From Clostridiales bacterium (GTDB taxonomy: Bacteria; Bacillota; Clostridia; Oscillospirales; Oscillospiraceae): DNA of 23,028 bases. The DNA lies in contig DYCR01000005.1 of NCBI GenBank assembly GCA_019418025.1, positions 21,277-44,304 on the forward strand, read 5' to 3'. Of the stretch, positions 22,903-23,028 are shown one piece after another. How positions within the stretch are numbered: the first letter of the stretch is position 1; every line of letters starts with the position of its first letter. The notes under the pieces were generated by a model. The model was not told the origin of the DNA and did no database searches. It worked only from the letters and a program-made list of their open reading frames with translations. A program made the position numbers and the translations under genes.

Positions 22903-23028
22903 TTACAGCCCCTGCTCCAGCAGTTGGTCAATGATGGCTAAGCTGCGCTGAGCAATTGCAAGATTCTTCTCCGCTTTCTTACGGATCCGCTTTTCCAGTG
23001 GGGAAATAATACTGAAATTCACATTCAT
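22903..23028 (-). CDS. C-terminal part of, or complete, small hypothetical protein
   Basis: A leftward frame of 41 codons plus a TAA stop reaches the window edge. It begins with an ATG exactly at the edge, so it may be a complete 41-residue protein or the tail of a larger one. The product is Lys/Arg-rich in the middle (KRIRKKAEK) and ends in a likely helix, with no family I recognise. It ends 18 bases before plsX. The frame is short, and without upstream sequence it cannot be confirmed as coding. Confidence 0.4.
   Translation of the reverse strand: MNVNFSIISPLEKRIRKKAEKNLAIAQRSLAIIDQLLEQGL

Noticed and set aside
1..23028. CRISPR array, tRNA, rRNA, insertion sequence or prophage
   Set aside because: No regularly spaced repeats, cloverleaf, transposase motifs or phage genes were found by eye on either strand.

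Overview
The window looks like chromosomal core-genome DNA from an endospore-forming anaerobic member of the Clostridia. A gut-type Oscillospiraceae/Ruminococcaceae relative is my inference. The reasons are a clostridial 2[4Fe-4S] ferredoxin, the spore-maturation pair spmA-spmB, an AbrB-type regulator with a zinc ribbon, a CD1247-type protein next to efp, Bacillus-like sigma-A promoters, strong GGAGG ribosome sites, and the yqeG / nadD-yqeK / rsfS and yabB-rsmI gene sets known from Bacillus. No rRNA, tRNA, CRISPR array, insertion sequence or prophage gene was recognised.

Left part (1-4340). A ClpC-type unfoldase runs leftward off the window edge. It is divergent from a ferredoxin gene, a tRNA adenine-N6 methyltransferase (yabB type) and rsmI. 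A hairpin terminator sits directly between the ferredoxin and the ribosome site of the methyltransferase, so the two RNA-modification genes probably depend on read-through.

Middle part (4340-11333). A secreted GH30 glycoside hydrolase with a C-terminal F5/8-type (discoidin) domain has its own promoter and is bounded by hairpins on both sides. Next is a small AbrB/SpoVT-like regulator whose sigma-A promoter carries a LexA-box-like site and a second inverted repeat. It is divergent from spmA-spmB. Convergent to spmB is a leftward cluster: yqeG, M24 aminopeptidase, efp and an acidic zinc-ribbon protein. efp has its own promoter. rpsU follows as a single gene with a strong promoter, a leader hairpin and two tandem terminators.

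Right part (11334-23028). Two leftward blocks lie here. The upstream block is (small ORF)-plsX-rnc, ending at a good terminator. The downstream block starts from a sigma-A promoter and reads smc-ftsY-rdgB-yhbY-nadD::yqeK-rsfS-leuS, with tiny gaps or overlaps throughout. It joins chromosome organisation (SMC), membrane targeting (FtsY), nucleotide-pool sanitation (RdgB), ribosome assembly and silencing (YhbY, RsfS), NAD synthesis and Ap4A turnover (NadD-YqeK fusion) and leucine charging (LeuRS).

Most of the window is ordinary housekeeping DNA and I did not find a clear new multi-gene system. The best leads are regulatory (SOS-like box on the AbrB-type gene, three staggered ATGs at leuS, terminator between ferredoxin and RNA methyltransferases) or concern little-studied small proteins.
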